A stretch of DNA of 64,000 nt. Source: Pseudomonas shirazensis (GTDB taxonomy: Bacteria; Pseudomonadota; Gammaproteobacteria; Pseudomonadales; Pseudomonadaceae). Under the pieces are notes generated by a model. That model worked only from the letters and a program-made list of their open reading frames with translations. It was not told the DNA's origin and did not search any database. Made by a program: the position numbers and the translations under genes. Where the stretch lies: contig NZ_JABWRD020000001.1 in NCBI RefSeq assembly GCF_014268785.2, positions 2,245,001 to 2,309,000 on the forward strand. The letters run 5' to 3'. How positions within the stretch are numbered: position 1 is the stretch's first letter; each line of letters starts with the position of its first letter. Below are positions 18,239-30,008 of the stretch, in pieces.

Positions 18239-20127
18239 GGCTTGAAACTCACACTGGATTTAGGTTGATCGAAAAACCGCTGCAACTGAACACCCGCAAA
18301 ATGCCCGTAAAGGCGAGCACCCAGCTCGTTTAGGTGATGGTTATCTCGATAGATAATTTGACCATTCTGATATGGGGCACTGCCGAAGAAGCTACCACTA
18401 GAAAAATCTACGAACTGTACATTCGCCATACCGCCAATAACTTCTTTCAACTGCTGATTAGCGTTCTTCCATTGCCTGTTGGGAATCACGGGCGCCGACA
18501 ACCCAAGCTCAGCAAAACGGCGTATACGCTGAACGTTTGATTCGAACATTGGGATCTGCGCGAGCACCAGTACCTGCTTTCCAGCATGGCTGACGTCCAC
18601 AAGGAAGGTTCTCATCGCTTTAATAAAGATCGGGCTCTGCATTTGGTACTGCCACATGCCCGCCACAATGACCTTGTCGAATGTAGGCATCAACTGCGCC
18701 ACTGCAGCAATCTGCGCCATGCAAGCCTTCCGCGACGACTTTGGCAAACGATCGTAATCGAAACCTGGTATCGGTACGCAACTACTGCCGCTGAGTACCC
18801 GATAGGACACACCTGTTTCGTCACCGGCAACGTCAAAGAAGTAGTTCAACTGCGCAGCATGGCTGTCGCCGATCACCAGCACCGTCGGCTGAGCATCGGC
18901 CTTGCCCCGCTTGCATTCGCCGACCTGAGTGCCGTGGCAGATCAACTCGGGGGCAGCGTAACGTGTCAGTTGCAAGGGCGCAGGGGTGACCACCCGCAGA
19001 TTCAACTGCGAGCCGGCAAACAGCACCACGGCTACAATGGCAGTGGCCAGTGCCCACTTCGGCGACTGCTGACGCAGCCCTGCGGACTTCCTGATCGGCG
19101 TTTCAATATAACGATAGGATAACCAACCCAGCAGCAGCGACCCGCTGACAAACAACAGCAAGCCAGCGCCATCAAGTTCGTACTGGCCAGTGTAGTAGCG
19201 GATAAAGGCCAGGATCGGCCAGTGCCACAGGTACAACGAGTAGGAGATGCCGCCGATCCACACCATCGGCCGGCTGGCCAGCAGCTGACTCGCCGGGCCG
19301 CGGCGGGCGGCGATCAGCAAGCCGGCACCAACGCAGGGCAGGATCGACCAGTAGCCGGGGAAGTTCTGCTTGTCTATCAGCAGGAACGCGCAGACCAGCG
19401 CAAGCGCCCCGAGCAAGCCCAAGGCAGTCGACAGTTTGCCGGGCAACTCACGGTTCTGCAGTGCCAGGGCAACAACGGCGCCGACCATGAACTCCGGCAC
19501 GCGCGCGAGTAACGCAAAGTACAAGGTGTCCTGCTTGCCGCTGGTAACCCGATAGCCACTCCAGGCAAACAAGGCCAGGCCCAGCAACGCGAATACCGGC
19601 AGTCGCCACTGGCGGGGCAGGCACATGAACAAAATGGGGAAGAACAGGTAGAACTGCATCTCGATCGCCAGCGACCAGGTATGCAGCAACGGCAGCTCAT
19701 CGGCACGGGGGGCGAAGTAACTGCCAAAATCGGCAAAGTAGCGATTGCTGGTGAAAAACGCCGACGACTTCAGGCTTTTTTCGAAAAATCCATAATCCGC
19801 TGGCAGAAACAGCACAGCCGAGACTACACACACGACCGCCAACATGACGAAGTACGCCGGCAGGATGCGCTTGATCCGACCCGTGTAGAACTCGACCAGA
19901 TTGATTTTTTCAGTGCGCCCGGCCAGCAGGGCAGTGATGATGAATCCGGAGATGACGAAGAACACGTCGACGCCGACAAAGCCTGCATGCAACCAGGCGC
20001 TGTTGGCGTGGTAAGCGAGCACGGCCAGCACCGCGACGGCGCGCAAGCCCTGCACATCCAGACGCATGTCTCTGAGTTGCCTTGGCACGCCGACCTCGCT
20101 CAGCAGATTGTAATTATTGTTCGACAC
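18235..20127 (-). CDS. wbpC: WbpC-like O-antigen acyltransferase (Acyl_transf_3 + SGNH)
   Basis: A 630-residue OafA-type protein, close in size to P. aeruginosa WbpC (629). Residues about 15-360 form the acyltransferase-3 membrane domain, with [18 protein letters not shown] and [14 protein letters not shown] near the start and about ten membrane helices. Residues about 400-630 are a periplasmic SGNH hydrolase-like domain with the nucleophile motif VIGDSHAAQ and a C-terminal [11 protein letters not shown] carrying the Asp/His pair. Such proteins O-acetylate surface sugars. Whether it modifies the O-antigen here or is dispensable is not known from sequence. It starts 73 bases after wbpB. Confidence 0.88.
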   Translation of the reverse strand: MSNNNYNLLSEVGVPRQLRDMRLDVQGLRAVAVLAVLAYHANSAWLHAGFVGVDVFFVISGFIITALLAGRTEKINLVEFYTGRIKRILPAYFVMLAVVCVVSAVLFLPADYGFFEKSLKSSAFFTSNRYFADFGSYFAPRADELPLLHTWSLAIEMQFYLFFPILFMCLPRQWRLPVFALLGLALFAWSGYRVTSGKQDTLYFALLARVPEFMVGAVVALALQNRELPGKLSTALGLLGALALVCAFLLIDKQNFPGYWSILPCVGAGLLIAARRGPASQLLASRPMVWIGGISYSLYLWHWPILAFIRYYTGQYELDGAGLLLFVSGSLLLGWLSYRYIETPIRKSAGLRQQSPKWALATAIVAVVLFAGSQLNLRVVTPAPLQLTRYAAPELICHGTQVGECKRGKADAQPTVLVIGDSHAAQLNYFFDVAGDETGVSYRVLSGSSCVPIPGFDYDRLPKSSRKACMAQIAAVAQLMPTFDKVIVAGMWQYQMQSPIFIKAMRTFLVDVSHAGKQVLVLAQIPMFESNVQRIRRFAELGLSAPVIPNRQWKNANQQLKEVIGGMANVQFVDFSSGSFFGSAPYQNGQIIYRDNHHLNELGARLYGHFAGVQLQRFFDQPKSSVSFKP

Positions 20128-20200
20128 GCTGAAGACCGATCCTGCGCTAACGTGCTGTAGACGGGTGGCCGCACCGGGCCACCCATGGCATTGGTGCTGC

Positions 20201-22535
<2,335 letters not shown>

Positions 22536-23758
22536 ATTTTCCAACTCACCATGAATTTTTCTGCCCGTCATCGTGACAGTACAGCGGGTACTAAAATCTT
22601 GGACGACTCATTACCAGCCGAGTGAATCGATCCGCTACTAAGCTCGGCGCCGTCGCCATAGTGAAACCGCATGTCCGCCGCTGAAGACATCGAAGCGGCT
22701 CGCGGACTGCGAACATCAAGGCGCTGCAATGATATGGCTTTCATCACCGAGGTTCCATCAGATATTTCAGTGTGTGGGATCCTTGCTGCAAACGCCGAGC
22801 CTTCGCTTTGGCTCAAGCGCGGCTGCGCCACACTGCTTGATAGCCCGCAGCGGGCACGAAAGGCTCGCTTGCCAAGCCCCCCCTCAGCATCAGTGCTGAG
22901 CCGCCACTGGCGAGCAATCATGCGTCGAGGTGGAAGCTAGCAGCAGCCTCAAACGCTATGTGCGTGAGTGATGCCCAGCTGTCAACGATGCTGGCGAACC
23001 GCCCACGCACTCGCAAAAGTGTACCCGGGCATTGCCTACACAACCTTTTCTTGCGAAGTTGATTTGCCAGCCCTGGCAATAATTTTGTCAAAAATGCGGA
23101 ACCGCCCTCACACAGCCCTCCCAAGCCGCTCCAAAAAATTGATCATAGTTAATTGAAAAAGTGGGTCTCCATACCTTCACAATAACTCTCGAAGAAAACG
23201 CTCCTACTGACCAGGCCAATTTAAACCCTAACACTCAAGAACCAGGCTCTAATATTCATATCCGACCGAAATTATGTGAAGCGTAGCTGTGCAAACAACT
23301 ATCGGACCCGGAAATATCCCTGGAAAATAAGAACAATCGAAAGACATAACAAAACCGACTAAGGCCCTCACCTCCGCGCCCCCAGCCAGACCAGAAAGCA
23401 ACTAATCAACTAATCAACTAATCAACTAACTACAAAATAAACATGCATAATAACTAAAACTGATCACTTACGATCATTGCCCGGAGACCTGCAGGTCGAT
23501 CAAACCGCTCAAAGAGACACGACATCAGCACTACGACTTTCCCTCTGCTTTCGGAATAATCAGTAATCTGTAGTGACCAATACTCAAATACTCATAGCCA
23601 TCGCAAGACAGGCAAACCAAGACAACACCGACTTAGGATCCAAGCGTAATATCTATCCATCCAACTGGCTGAAGATATACCAGATAGAACAGCATAACTG
23701 AACTATTACTGCTCCGCCCCCAATACCGTACGTTTACGCGCCTATCCGCGATATCTTC
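22536..23758. other. Long intergenic gap between wzz and wbpA
   Basis: About 1.2 kb without a recognisable gene. The part near wbpA (22570-23060) is fairly GC-rich and has one open frame of 117 codons on the minus strand (22568-22921) that I do not recognise. The rest (about 23100-23758) is AT-rich and has no reading frame of interest. It holds a short octamer tandem repeat at 23400-23430. It likely contains the wbpA promoter, but I could not place the boxes. Confidence 0.5.
23400..23430. repeat. Tandem octamer repeat (AACTAATC)
   Basis: The octamer AACTAATC occurs three times in a row (23400-23423) followed by a partial fourth copy AACTAAC. It lies in the AT-rich part of the wzz-wbpA gap. 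Such arrays can change copy number by slippage. No reading frame crosses it, so any effect would be on transcription or the leader. Confidence 0.85.
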
Positions 23759-24808
23759 TCAAGTGGTTGTACGATGCTTAAGCCACAGACTTCTGCCAAT
23801 TGCAGCCAAGGCCCCCAAACTTACCCCTATGATCGTTGCGATGAACAAGATCAATGCTTTTCGGGGCTTTATCGGCTTATCGGGCTGCTCGACCGTCCCG
23901 TCTTGCTGATACACAGACACGCCAGATGAGTCGACACTAATGCTTCTATACAGACTCAGTTTCTCTTGCCTCACACGTAGCTCGGGGATGAATGGATCAT
24001 CAGATATACGCGATTTTAGTGTATCGATTTCCGCTCGCAGTGCGTCGCTACCTCGCATATAAGTCAGACTACCCACCATGCCAGCAGATACTTCAGCGGG
24101 CAAATTGCTCGTAATTATCGACGGCTTTTTCAAACCTATTGACTCCGCAACGTCAAGTGCCTCTTCGAGTTGCGCGATCCGATCCTCTCGCTGCTTGCGC
24201 GCTCCGGCTTGAGCAGACATGATCTGCCGTTCTAGGTTATTAGCCATGATCAAAATATCACTCTGGGTTCCTGTAAGCACTTCATGCTTGGCACGAACGG
24301 AGGCCATTTCAACATAGGTAGTGACCCACTGTGCCGCACGCTTAGGATCTTCAAGGTTTGCTGTTACCACGTAGCGAAGGGGCATATCCTTGCCCGCCTG
24401 CGTCACTTTCAGAAGTGAATTGAATTGACTATACAGGGCATCGCGAGAGCCACGGCGCTGATCATCGTTGAGCGAAGTTAAATATTCGCTACGAAAGAAT
24501 TTTTTGCGTAATGCCTCGGACTGCAGAGCCTTCAGATATATTTCGTAAACTTCCTTAACGCTGTAGGTCGGCAACCCCGAGTCCCCGCCTCTCGCATTAT
24601 TAAGCTGAGCAATTTCGTTCTGAGATGGTGGCTGAATATATAGCTTAGCCTCATACACCGGCGGAGCCAGTATGACATAGAGCAAGCTCACCCCGATTAT
24701 TGGCAGTGCGACCAGTACGATCCATATCTTTTTGTGCCAAACGCCTTGCATCAAATCAACAAGGTCAATTTCACCCTCCCCACTACGGCGCTGATGTTCA
24801 TTGGCCAT
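23759..24808 (-). CDS. wzz: Wzz O-antigen chain length determinant
   Basis: A 349-residue polysaccharide co-polymerase. TM1 is at about residues 28-47, a large periplasmic helical part with coiled-coil character follows, and TM2 is near the C-terminus (LILFIATIIGVSLGALAAIG), preceded by the Pro-rich block QPDKPIKPRKA typical of Wzz. It sets the modal number of O-antigen repeats by acting with Wzy in the inner membrane. The start has AAAGGA about 6 bases upstream. It is the promoter-proximal gene of the locus, beside ihfB as in P. aeruginosa, but 1.2 kb separates it from wbpA. Confidence 0.92.
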   Translation of the reverse strand: MANEHQRRSGEGEIDLVDLMQGVWHKKIWIVLVALPIIGVSLLYVILAPPVYEAKLYIQPPSQNEIAQLNNARGGDSGLPTYSVKEVYEIYLKALQSEALRKKFFRSEYLTSLNDDQRRGSRDALYSQFNSLLKVTQAGKDMPLRYVVTANLEDPKRAAQWVTTYVEMASVRAKHEVLTGTQSDILIMANNLERQIMSAQAGARKQREDRIAQLEEALDVAESIGLKKPSIITSNLPAEVSAGMVGSLTYMRGSDALRAEIDTLKSRISDDPFIPELRVRQEKLSLYRSISVDSSGVSVYQQDGTVEQPDKPIKPRKALILFIATIIGVSLGALAAIGRSLWLKHRTTT

Positions 24809-25012
24809 TTATTTTCCTTTGAATCTCTCTGGTGACTGCCTGAAGCAGGCCTGATCTGTGCCACTACCTAGCCCGTTGCCCACCAAAATCAAGCTTAGCG
24901 GCAATCAGCTAAGATGCCCGCCCGTTCGTACATCTTTAGCATCTATCAAACTAGTCGAGCCTGAGCATGAACCCTATAGGAAGTAAGCCGGACTCCGCCC
25001 TCAGCCGAGCCG

Positions 25013-26431
25013 TTAAGCAGGAATTGTGACCCCCACACACCAGCCGAGCTCATCATATTTTTGCGCTAACGCCTCAGCCAACGCCAGCTTCGCCCTACCC
25101 TCTCCATGCACCAGCACCACCCGCTTCGCCGCACTCCCCGCTCCCAGCGCAAATTCGATCAAGCCAGCCTGATCGGAATGAGCCGAATACCCGCTCAGCG
25201 TGGTCACCTTCACATGCAGCTTATAGCCATTCCCATCCAGCTCAACCCACTGCGCACCGGCCTGCATCAACGCCCCCGGCGTACCTTTGACCTGATAGCC
25301 AACAAACATGACTTCATGCCGCCTATCACCTAGCATAGCTTTAAGGTAATTAACGATCCGCCCACCCGAACACATGCCATTGCCAGCAATCACAATCGCT
25401 GGCCGGCCAGTACTCTTTAGATAATTGACCACTTGCTGGTGCTTGGCGTGGCTATCCACACACACCAACTGGGAAAAGCCAAGCGGCCTGCGCCCTTTGC
25501 TCAAGCGTAGTCGGGCTTCGTCATTCCAGTACTGATGCAGCTCCCGGTAGACCTGAGTAACGCGCTGAGCCAGCGGCGAGTCGAGGATGATCGGTAGTTG
25601 CGCCCAGTCGACCTGATCATCGCTGGCTGCCGCGCCCGAGGTATCGAGCAGGCCTTTGAGGTGGAGGACCTCTTCAATCTCATAGAGCAACTCTTGCGTA
25701 CGACCGAGACTGAATGCGGGGATCAAGATCGTGCCCTGGTCAGCCAAGGCACGATCTATCGCTGCTTCCAGACGCTGGCGCCGGTTGCTGCGGTCAGGAT
25801 GCAGGCGATCGCCATAGGTGCTTTCGAGCACCAGCACATCGGCGCGCTCCGGTGGCTGGACCGGACGTAGCAAGGGGCTATTGGCCGCGCCGATATCGCC
25901 AGAGAACACCACACGGGTGCTGCACGATTGCGCAGGGGTACTGATGTCGCACTCGACGTACGCTGAACCGAGCAGATGGCCGGCACGCTGCAGGCGGATG
26001 CCACACTGCAGGTGCTCGTGCTCGATCAGGCTGTACCACTGACCAAAGGCGACCGTCTCTACCAAACTTTTCAGCAGCTGCAGAAAACGCGTTACGTGCG
26101 CGGGCTCGCTACTGATGCCGAGCTTGAAGGCATCTTCAAGAATCAGCGGGAGCAGTTTGGCGGAAGGCTCGCTACAGAAGATCGGGCCGCGAAAGCCTGC
26201 GGCCAGCAGCGCAGGGATGCGACCGACATGGTCGAGGTGCACATGGGTGATCACCAACGCCTGGATGCCGCTGATATCGAAGCCCAGAGCGGAGGAATCA
26301 AGGCGGGCATCGGCGCCTTGCTCAAGCCCGCAATCGATGAGCAGGCTGGTGGCGGAATCTAGGTGCAACTGATGACAGGAGCCCGTGACGCCGCGGGTGC
26401 CACCATGGTGTGTGATAACGGGGAAAGTCAT
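25013..26431 (-). CDS. MBL-fold beta-CASP metallo-hydrolase (RNA-processing type)
   Basis: A 472-residue metallo-beta-lactamase fold protein. The metal motif HVHLDHVGR (H-x-H-x-D-H) is at about residues 79-87, followed later by SGDIG and a C-terminal YSAHSDQAGLIEF that supplies further ligands. The middle has a beta-CASP insertion, with ESTYGDRLH and the LDSPLAQRVTQVYR and VIAGNGMCSGGRIV blocks, as in CPSF73-like nucleases. Archaeal and bacterial relatives are ribonucleases, so an RNA substrate is likely but not shown. There is no signal peptide. It lies between wzz and a LapA-domain gene. Confidence 0.85.
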   Translation of the reverse strand: MTFPVITHHGGTRGVTGSCHQLHLDSATSLLIDCGLEQGADARLDSSALGFDISGIQALVITHVHLDHVGRIPALLAAGFRGPIFCSEPSAKLLPLILEDAFKLGISSEPAHVTRFLQLLKSLVETVAFGQWYSLIEHEHLQCGIRLQRAGHLLGSAYVECDISTPAQSCSTRVVFSGDIGAANSPLLRPVQPPERADVLVLESTYGDRLHPDRSNRRQRLEAAIDRALADQGTILIPAFSLGRTQELLYEIEEVLHLKGLLDTSGAAASDDQVDWAQLPIILDSPLAQRVTQVYRELHQYWNDEARLRLSKGRRPLGFSQLVCVDSHAKHQQVVNYLKSTGRPAIVIAGNGMCSGGRIVNYLKAMLGDRRHEVMFVGYQVKGTPGALMQAGAQWVELDGNGYKLHVKVTTLSGYSAHSDQAGLIEFALGAGSAAKRVVLVHGEGRAKLALAEALAQKYDELGWCVGVTIPA

Positions 26432-26534
26432 GCTGCTGAAGCCCTGCGCAGGGTTGAAAACGAAGCGGGCTATTACTCCATTTTCTTCGCCGGCTTCATA
26501 TCAGCTATGCCTGCTAAAGCTGTAAGACGTTTCC

Positions 26535-26798
26535 TCAGCTCTCTGCCAAGGCCGCCTGACGTGCCGATGCACGAATCCTGCGCTTACTGCGCATAACGCC
26601 GTAGGCACCAAGCAATGGACCGAGGGCCAGGCCCACCACCAAGGCGGCGAGCACTGGCAGCGCTACGGGCACTGCAGGGGCAGTCCAGCCGAACAACACC
26701 AGGGCGACGGTTTGCTGGTTCTCCAGCACGAAGAACATCACCACTGCTGCCAGCAGCAGGACGAACAGCAGCGCCAGGGCGCGCTTGAGGTTACGCAT
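26535..26798 (-). CDS. LapA-domain (DUF1049) inner membrane protein
   Basis: An 87-residue protein with two hydrophobic helices (about residues 4-24 and 42-68) separated by the motif ENQQTVALVLFGW, typical of the lipopolysaccharide assembly protein A domain, and a basic C-terminal tail. In enterics LapA/LapB control LpxC stability and LPS supply; no lapB is visible here. ATG 26798 was chosen because upstream codons in the frame are not membrane-like and run toward ihfB. It sits 22 bases after the ihfB stop, so the two are probably co-transcribed. Confidence 0.85.
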   Translation of the reverse strand: MRNLKRALALLFVLLLAAVVMFFVLENQQTVALVLFGWTAPAVPVALPVLAALVVGLALGPLLGAYGVMRSKRRIRASARQAALAES

Positions 26799-26820
26799 CG
26801 GTCTGATCCTTTGATTGCAC

Positions 26821-27120
26821 TCAGGCTTCGGTTTCGTGCTCTTCTTCGTTGACCCGATCGCGCAATTCCTTGCCCGGCTTGAAGTGCGGCACGAACTTGC
26901 CTTCAAGGCTTACCGACTGGCCGGTCTTGGGGTTGCGACCTACGCGAGGTGCGCGATAGTGCAGCGAGAAGCTGCCAAAGCCGCGGATCTCGATGCGATC
27001 GCCCGTGGCCAGGCACTGGGCCATTTGCTCGAGCATGGTCTTGATGGCCAACTCGACGTCCTTGGACGAGAGTAAACCCTGATGGGTGACAATACGTTCG
27101 ATCAGCTCCGACTTCGTCAT
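26821..27120 (-). CDS. ihfB: Integration host factor beta subunit
   Basis: A 99-residue DNA-binding protein of the HU/IHF family starting [10 protein letters not shown], with the signature [17 protein letters not shown] and the DNA-intercalating arm [12 protein letters not shown]. It pairs with IhfA to bend DNA by about 160 degrees at specific sites and takes part in transcription, replication and recombination. The acidic tail (EEEHETEA) is slightly longer than in E. coli. The order ihfB after rpsA is standard in gamma-proteobacteria. Confidence 0.97.
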   Translation of the reverse strand: MTKSELIERIVTHQGLLSSKDVELAIKTMLEQMAQCLATGDRIEIRGFGSFSLHYRAPRVGRNPKTGQSVSLEGKFVPHFKPGKELRDRVNEEEHETEA

Positions 27121-27309
27121 GTTTTTCCCTTCGTTATCAAGCAGCTAGATCATTGCTTAACCAGTTTGTAGCACGCTCAGGGGGATTTGAACAGGGCGGT
27201 TCTTGACTTAATAAAAAAATTCAAGATTGGTGCGCGGGGAACTTTTTCGGTGCAAGGGGTTGGGGTGGTGCTGGGCAGAGGGGTTTGTTGGGGTTGGCTT
27301 GAGTAAGCC

Positions 27310-27355
27310 GGGGCCGCTGCGCGACCCTTTCACGACACAAGGCCGCTCCACAAGT
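27310..27355. repeat. Single REP-like element
   Basis: The core ACACAAGGCCGCTCC is shared with the clear REP pair at 32307-32387. Only one copy is present here, without an inverted partner, and its stem is weak. Confidence 0.5.
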
Positions 27356-27471
27356 ACAGTGCACGGCTTTGATGCGAGGGAGTGACAGGCTACGGTGATC
27401 AGCGAGGCGTAGAGGAGAGAGCTGCGCTGCGATCTAGGTGCTCTGATGGCAAGCTCCAAATCGCAGGCAAT

Positions 27472-27500
27472 AAAAAAGGGCGACCTAAGTCGCCCTTTTT
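27472..27500 (-). terminator. Rho-independent terminator of rpsA
   Basis: A perfect GGGCGAC/GTCGCCC stem with a 4-base loop is flanked by A- and T-runs. On the minus strand it reads stem-loop then T6, 19 bases after the rpsA stop. The symmetric A/T flanks could make it work in both directions. Confidence 0.9.
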
Positions 27501-27518
27501 CTACCGATCAAGCAGAAC

Positions 27519-29198
27519 TTAGTTCTGTTTGGCCATTGCTTCGCGCAGCAGCGCAGCCATGGTGGTGTCGGCAGCAGCTGCCTCAGGAGCCTGTTTCAGG
27601 CTCTGGATAGCTTCACGCTCTTCAGCATCGTCTTTCGATTTGATCGACAGGCTGATAACGCGCGACTTACGGTCAACGCTGATGATCTTGGCTTCGATCT
27701 CTTCGCCTTCCTTCAGAACGTTACGCGCGTCTTCAACGCGGTCACGGCTGATTTCGGAAGCTTTCAGAGTAGCTTCGATGTCGTCGGCCAGGGTGATGAT
27801 GGCGCCTTTGGCGTCAACTTCCTTGACGATACCCTTGACGATTGCACCCTTGTCGTTGACAGCAACGAAGTTGGAGAACGGATCGTCTTCCAGCTGTTTG
27901 ATGCCCAGGGAAATGCGCTCGCGCTCTGGATCAACCGACAGGATGACAGTTTCCAGTTCGTCGCCCTTCTTGAAACGACGTACGGCTTCTTCGCCGGTTT
28001 CGTTCCAGGAGATGTCGGACAGGTGAACCAGACCGTCGATGCCGCCGTCCAGGCCGATGAAGATACCGAAGTCGGTGATCGACTTGATGGTACCGGTGAT
28101 CTTGTCACCCTTGTTGAACTGGCCGGAGAAGTCTTCCCATGGGTTGGACTTGCACTGTTTGATGCCCAGGGAGATACGACGACGCTCTTCGTCGATGTCC
28201 AGAACCATAACTTCCACTTCGTCGCCAACCTGAACGACTTTCGACGGGTGGATGTTTTTGTTGGTCCAGTCCATTTCGGAAACGTGTACCAGACCTTCAA
28301 CGCCTTCTTCCAGCTCAGCGAAGCAGCCGTAGTCGGTCAGGTTGGTAACGCGAGCTTGTACGCGAGTACCTTCTGGGTAACGAGCAGTGATAGCTACCCA
28401 CGGATCTTCGCCCATCTGCTTCAGACCCAGCGAAACGCGGTTGCGCTCACGGTCGAACTTCAGGACGCGAACATCAACTTCGTCACCAACGTTGACGATT
28501 TCCGACGGGTGCTTGATACGCTTCCAAGCCATGTCGGTGATGTGCAGCAGGCCGTCGATGCCGCCCAGATCCACGAATGCGCCGTAGTCGGTGAGGTTCT
28601 TGACGATACCTTTGACTTGCTGGCCTTCTTGCAGAGTTTCGAGCAGAGCTTCACGCTCGGCACTGTTCTCGGCTTCGAGGACGCTGCGACGCGAAACAAC
28701 GACGTTGTTGCGCTTCTGGTCCAGCTTGATGACCTTGAATTCCAGCTCTTTGCCTTCGAGGTGGGTGGTGTCGCGCACTGGGCGGACATCAACCAACGAA
28801 CCTGGCAGGAACGCACGGATACCGTTAACGTCGACAGTGAAGCCGCCTTTAACCTTACCGTTGATAACGCCCTTGACAACTTCTTCGGCAGCGAAAGCAG
28901 CTTCCAGAACAATCCAGCACTCGGCGCGCTTGGCTTTTTCACGGGACAGCTTGGTTTCGCCAAAGCCGTCTTCGACCGCGTCCAGCGCAACGTGAACTTC
29001 GTCACCGACCTTGATGGTCAGCTCGCCAGCTTCGTTGTAGAACTGCTCGAGCGGGATGACGCCCTCGGACTTCAGGCCAGCGTGTACGGTAACCCAGTCG
29101 CCGTCGATGTCGACAACGATACCGGTGATGATCGCACCCGGCTGAAGATTGAGGGTTTTCAGGCTTTCTTCAAAGAGTTCTGCAAAGCTTTCGCTCAT
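27519..29198 (-). CDS. rpsA: 30S ribosomal protein S1
   Basis: A 559-residue protein with six S1 (OB-fold) repeats, each recognisable by blocks such as [20 protein letters not shown] and the closing RISLGIKQ. The first two repeats bind the ribosome and the others bind mRNA. The start [14 protein letters not shown] at 29198, with AGGAA upstream, was chosen; an upstream ATG would add 18 residues not seen in the family. It follows cmk with 123 bases between and ends in a strong terminator. It is essential for initiation on most mRNAs. Confidence 0.97.
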   Translation of the reverse strand: MSESFAELFEESLKTLNLQPGAIITGIVVDIDGDWVTVHAGLKSEGVIPLEQFYNEAGELTIKVGDEVHVALDAVEDGFGETKLSREKAKRAECWIVLEAAFAAEEVVKGVINGKVKGGFTVDVNGIRAFLPGSLVDVRPVRDTTHLEGKELEFKVIKLDQKRNNVVVSRRSVLEAENSAEREALLETLQEGQQVKGIVKNLTDYGAFVDLGGIDGLLHITDMAWKRIKHPSEIVNVGDEVDVRVLKFDRERNRVSLGLKQMGEDPWVAITARYPEGTRVQARVTNLTDYGCFAELEEGVEGLVHVSEMDWTNKNIHPSKVVQVGDEVEVMVLDIDEERRRISLGIKQCKSNPWEDFSGQFNKGDKITGTIKSITDFGIFIGLDGGIDGLVHLSDISWNETGEEAVRRFKKGDELETVILSVDPERERISLGIKQLEDDPFSNFVAVNDKGAIVKGIVKEVDAKGAIITLADDIEATLKASEISRDRVEDARNVLKEGEEIEAKIISVDRKSRVISLSIKSKDDAEEREAIQSLKQAPEAAAADTTMAALLREAMAKQN

Positions 29199-29321
29199 TT
29201 TAATTCCTGTAGATTTGGGCGAAGAAGACGCCCCTAACCACACTCCAGACAATGTGGGTTTCGTTATTTAAAGGAAAACCGGCAAGACGTTGACTGGTGC
29301 CCCTGCCTGCTTTCCTGATCA

Positions 29322-30008
29322 TCAGGCGATACCGCGGAGCGCGATTTCGCTTTTGATGCGTTGCAACACCTGCTCGATAGACAACTCGGTAGAGTCCAGC
29401 TGTATCGCGTCGGCCGCCGGTTTAAGCGGGGCCACCGCACGCTGGGTATCGCGCTCATCGCGCGCACTAATCTCATCTAGCAGACTCGCCAGCCTAACAT
29501 CGTCGCCTTTCGCTTTCAACTGCAAATAACGACGACGCGCCCGTTCCTCAGCGCTGGCGGTCAAAAACACTTTCAACGGCGCGTCCGGGAACACCACAGT
29601 GCCCATGTCGCGGCCGTCTGCGATCAGCCCCGGAGCCTCCTGAAACGCGCGCTGGCGCTGCAGCAGGGCATCGCGCACCGCGGGCAGCGAGGCCACCATC
29701 GAGGCGCCTGCGCCGACTGCTTCGGTACGGATGTCGAGGCTGACGTCATCTCCCTCGAGCATGATGCGCTGCAGCTTACCCTCCTCGGCCGGGTAGAACT
29801 GCACATCCAGATGAGCGGCCAGCTTGGTCAGCAGCTCTTCGTTGGTCAGGTCGACGCCATGGTTGCGCGCGCTGAAGGCGAGCAAACGGTACAGCGCGCC
29901 GGAGTCGAGCAGGCGCCAGCCGAGCTCACGCGCCAGCAGCCCGGCTACAGTGCCTTTGCCCGAACCGCTTGGGCCGTCGATGGTGATGACGGGGGCCTGG
30001 GCGTTCAC
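29322..30008 (-). CDS. cmk: Cytidylate kinase
   Basis: A 228-residue P-loop kinase with the Walker A motif GPSGSGKGT near residue 11, [19 protein letters not shown] in the middle and RDERDT toward the C-terminus. It phosphorylates CMP and dCMP using ATP. GTG 30008 was chosen because the protein then starts [19 protein letters not shown] like close homologues, and GTGA overlaps the aroA stop, implying translational coupling. An upstream ATG at 30050 would read through the end of aroA. Confidence 0.95.
   Translation of the reverse strand: MNAQAPVITIDGPSGSGKGTVAGLLARELGWRLLDSGALYRLLAFSARNHGVDLTNEELLTKLAAHLDVQFYPAEEGKLQRIMLEGDDVSLDIRTEAVGAGASMVASLPAVRDALLQRQRAFQEAPGLIADGRDMGTVVFPDAPLKVFLTASAEERARRRYLQLKAKGDDVRLASLLDEISARDERDTQRAVAPLKPAADAIQLDSTELSIEQVLQRIKSEIALRGIA

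Larger units (their letters stand above)
27121..27518. other. Intergenic region between rpsA and ihfB
   Basis: About 400 bases holding the rpsA terminator at its right end and a single REP-like segment (about 27310-27355, CACGACACAAGGCCGCTCC). The rest shows no recognisable gene. The ihfB promoter should lie near 27130-27250 on the minus strand, where the sequence is AT-rich around 27205-27235. Confidence 0.45.

Noticed and set aside
22568..22921. 117-codon minus-strand frame near wbpA as a gene
   Set aside because: No family features, no clear ribosome site, and it overlaps the wbpA start area. Kept only as a note in the gap description.
23400..23430. Possible CRISPR array
   Set aside because: Units are 8 bases and directly adjacent without spacers; no cas genes nearby.
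24809..25012. JUMPstart/ops element upstream of wzz
   Set aside because: The GGCGGTAG core and its flanks were not found in the region on the minus strand.
28023..29237. 404-codon plus-strand frame across rpsA
   Set aside because: Antisense of S1 repeats; repetitive only because rpsA is repetitive.
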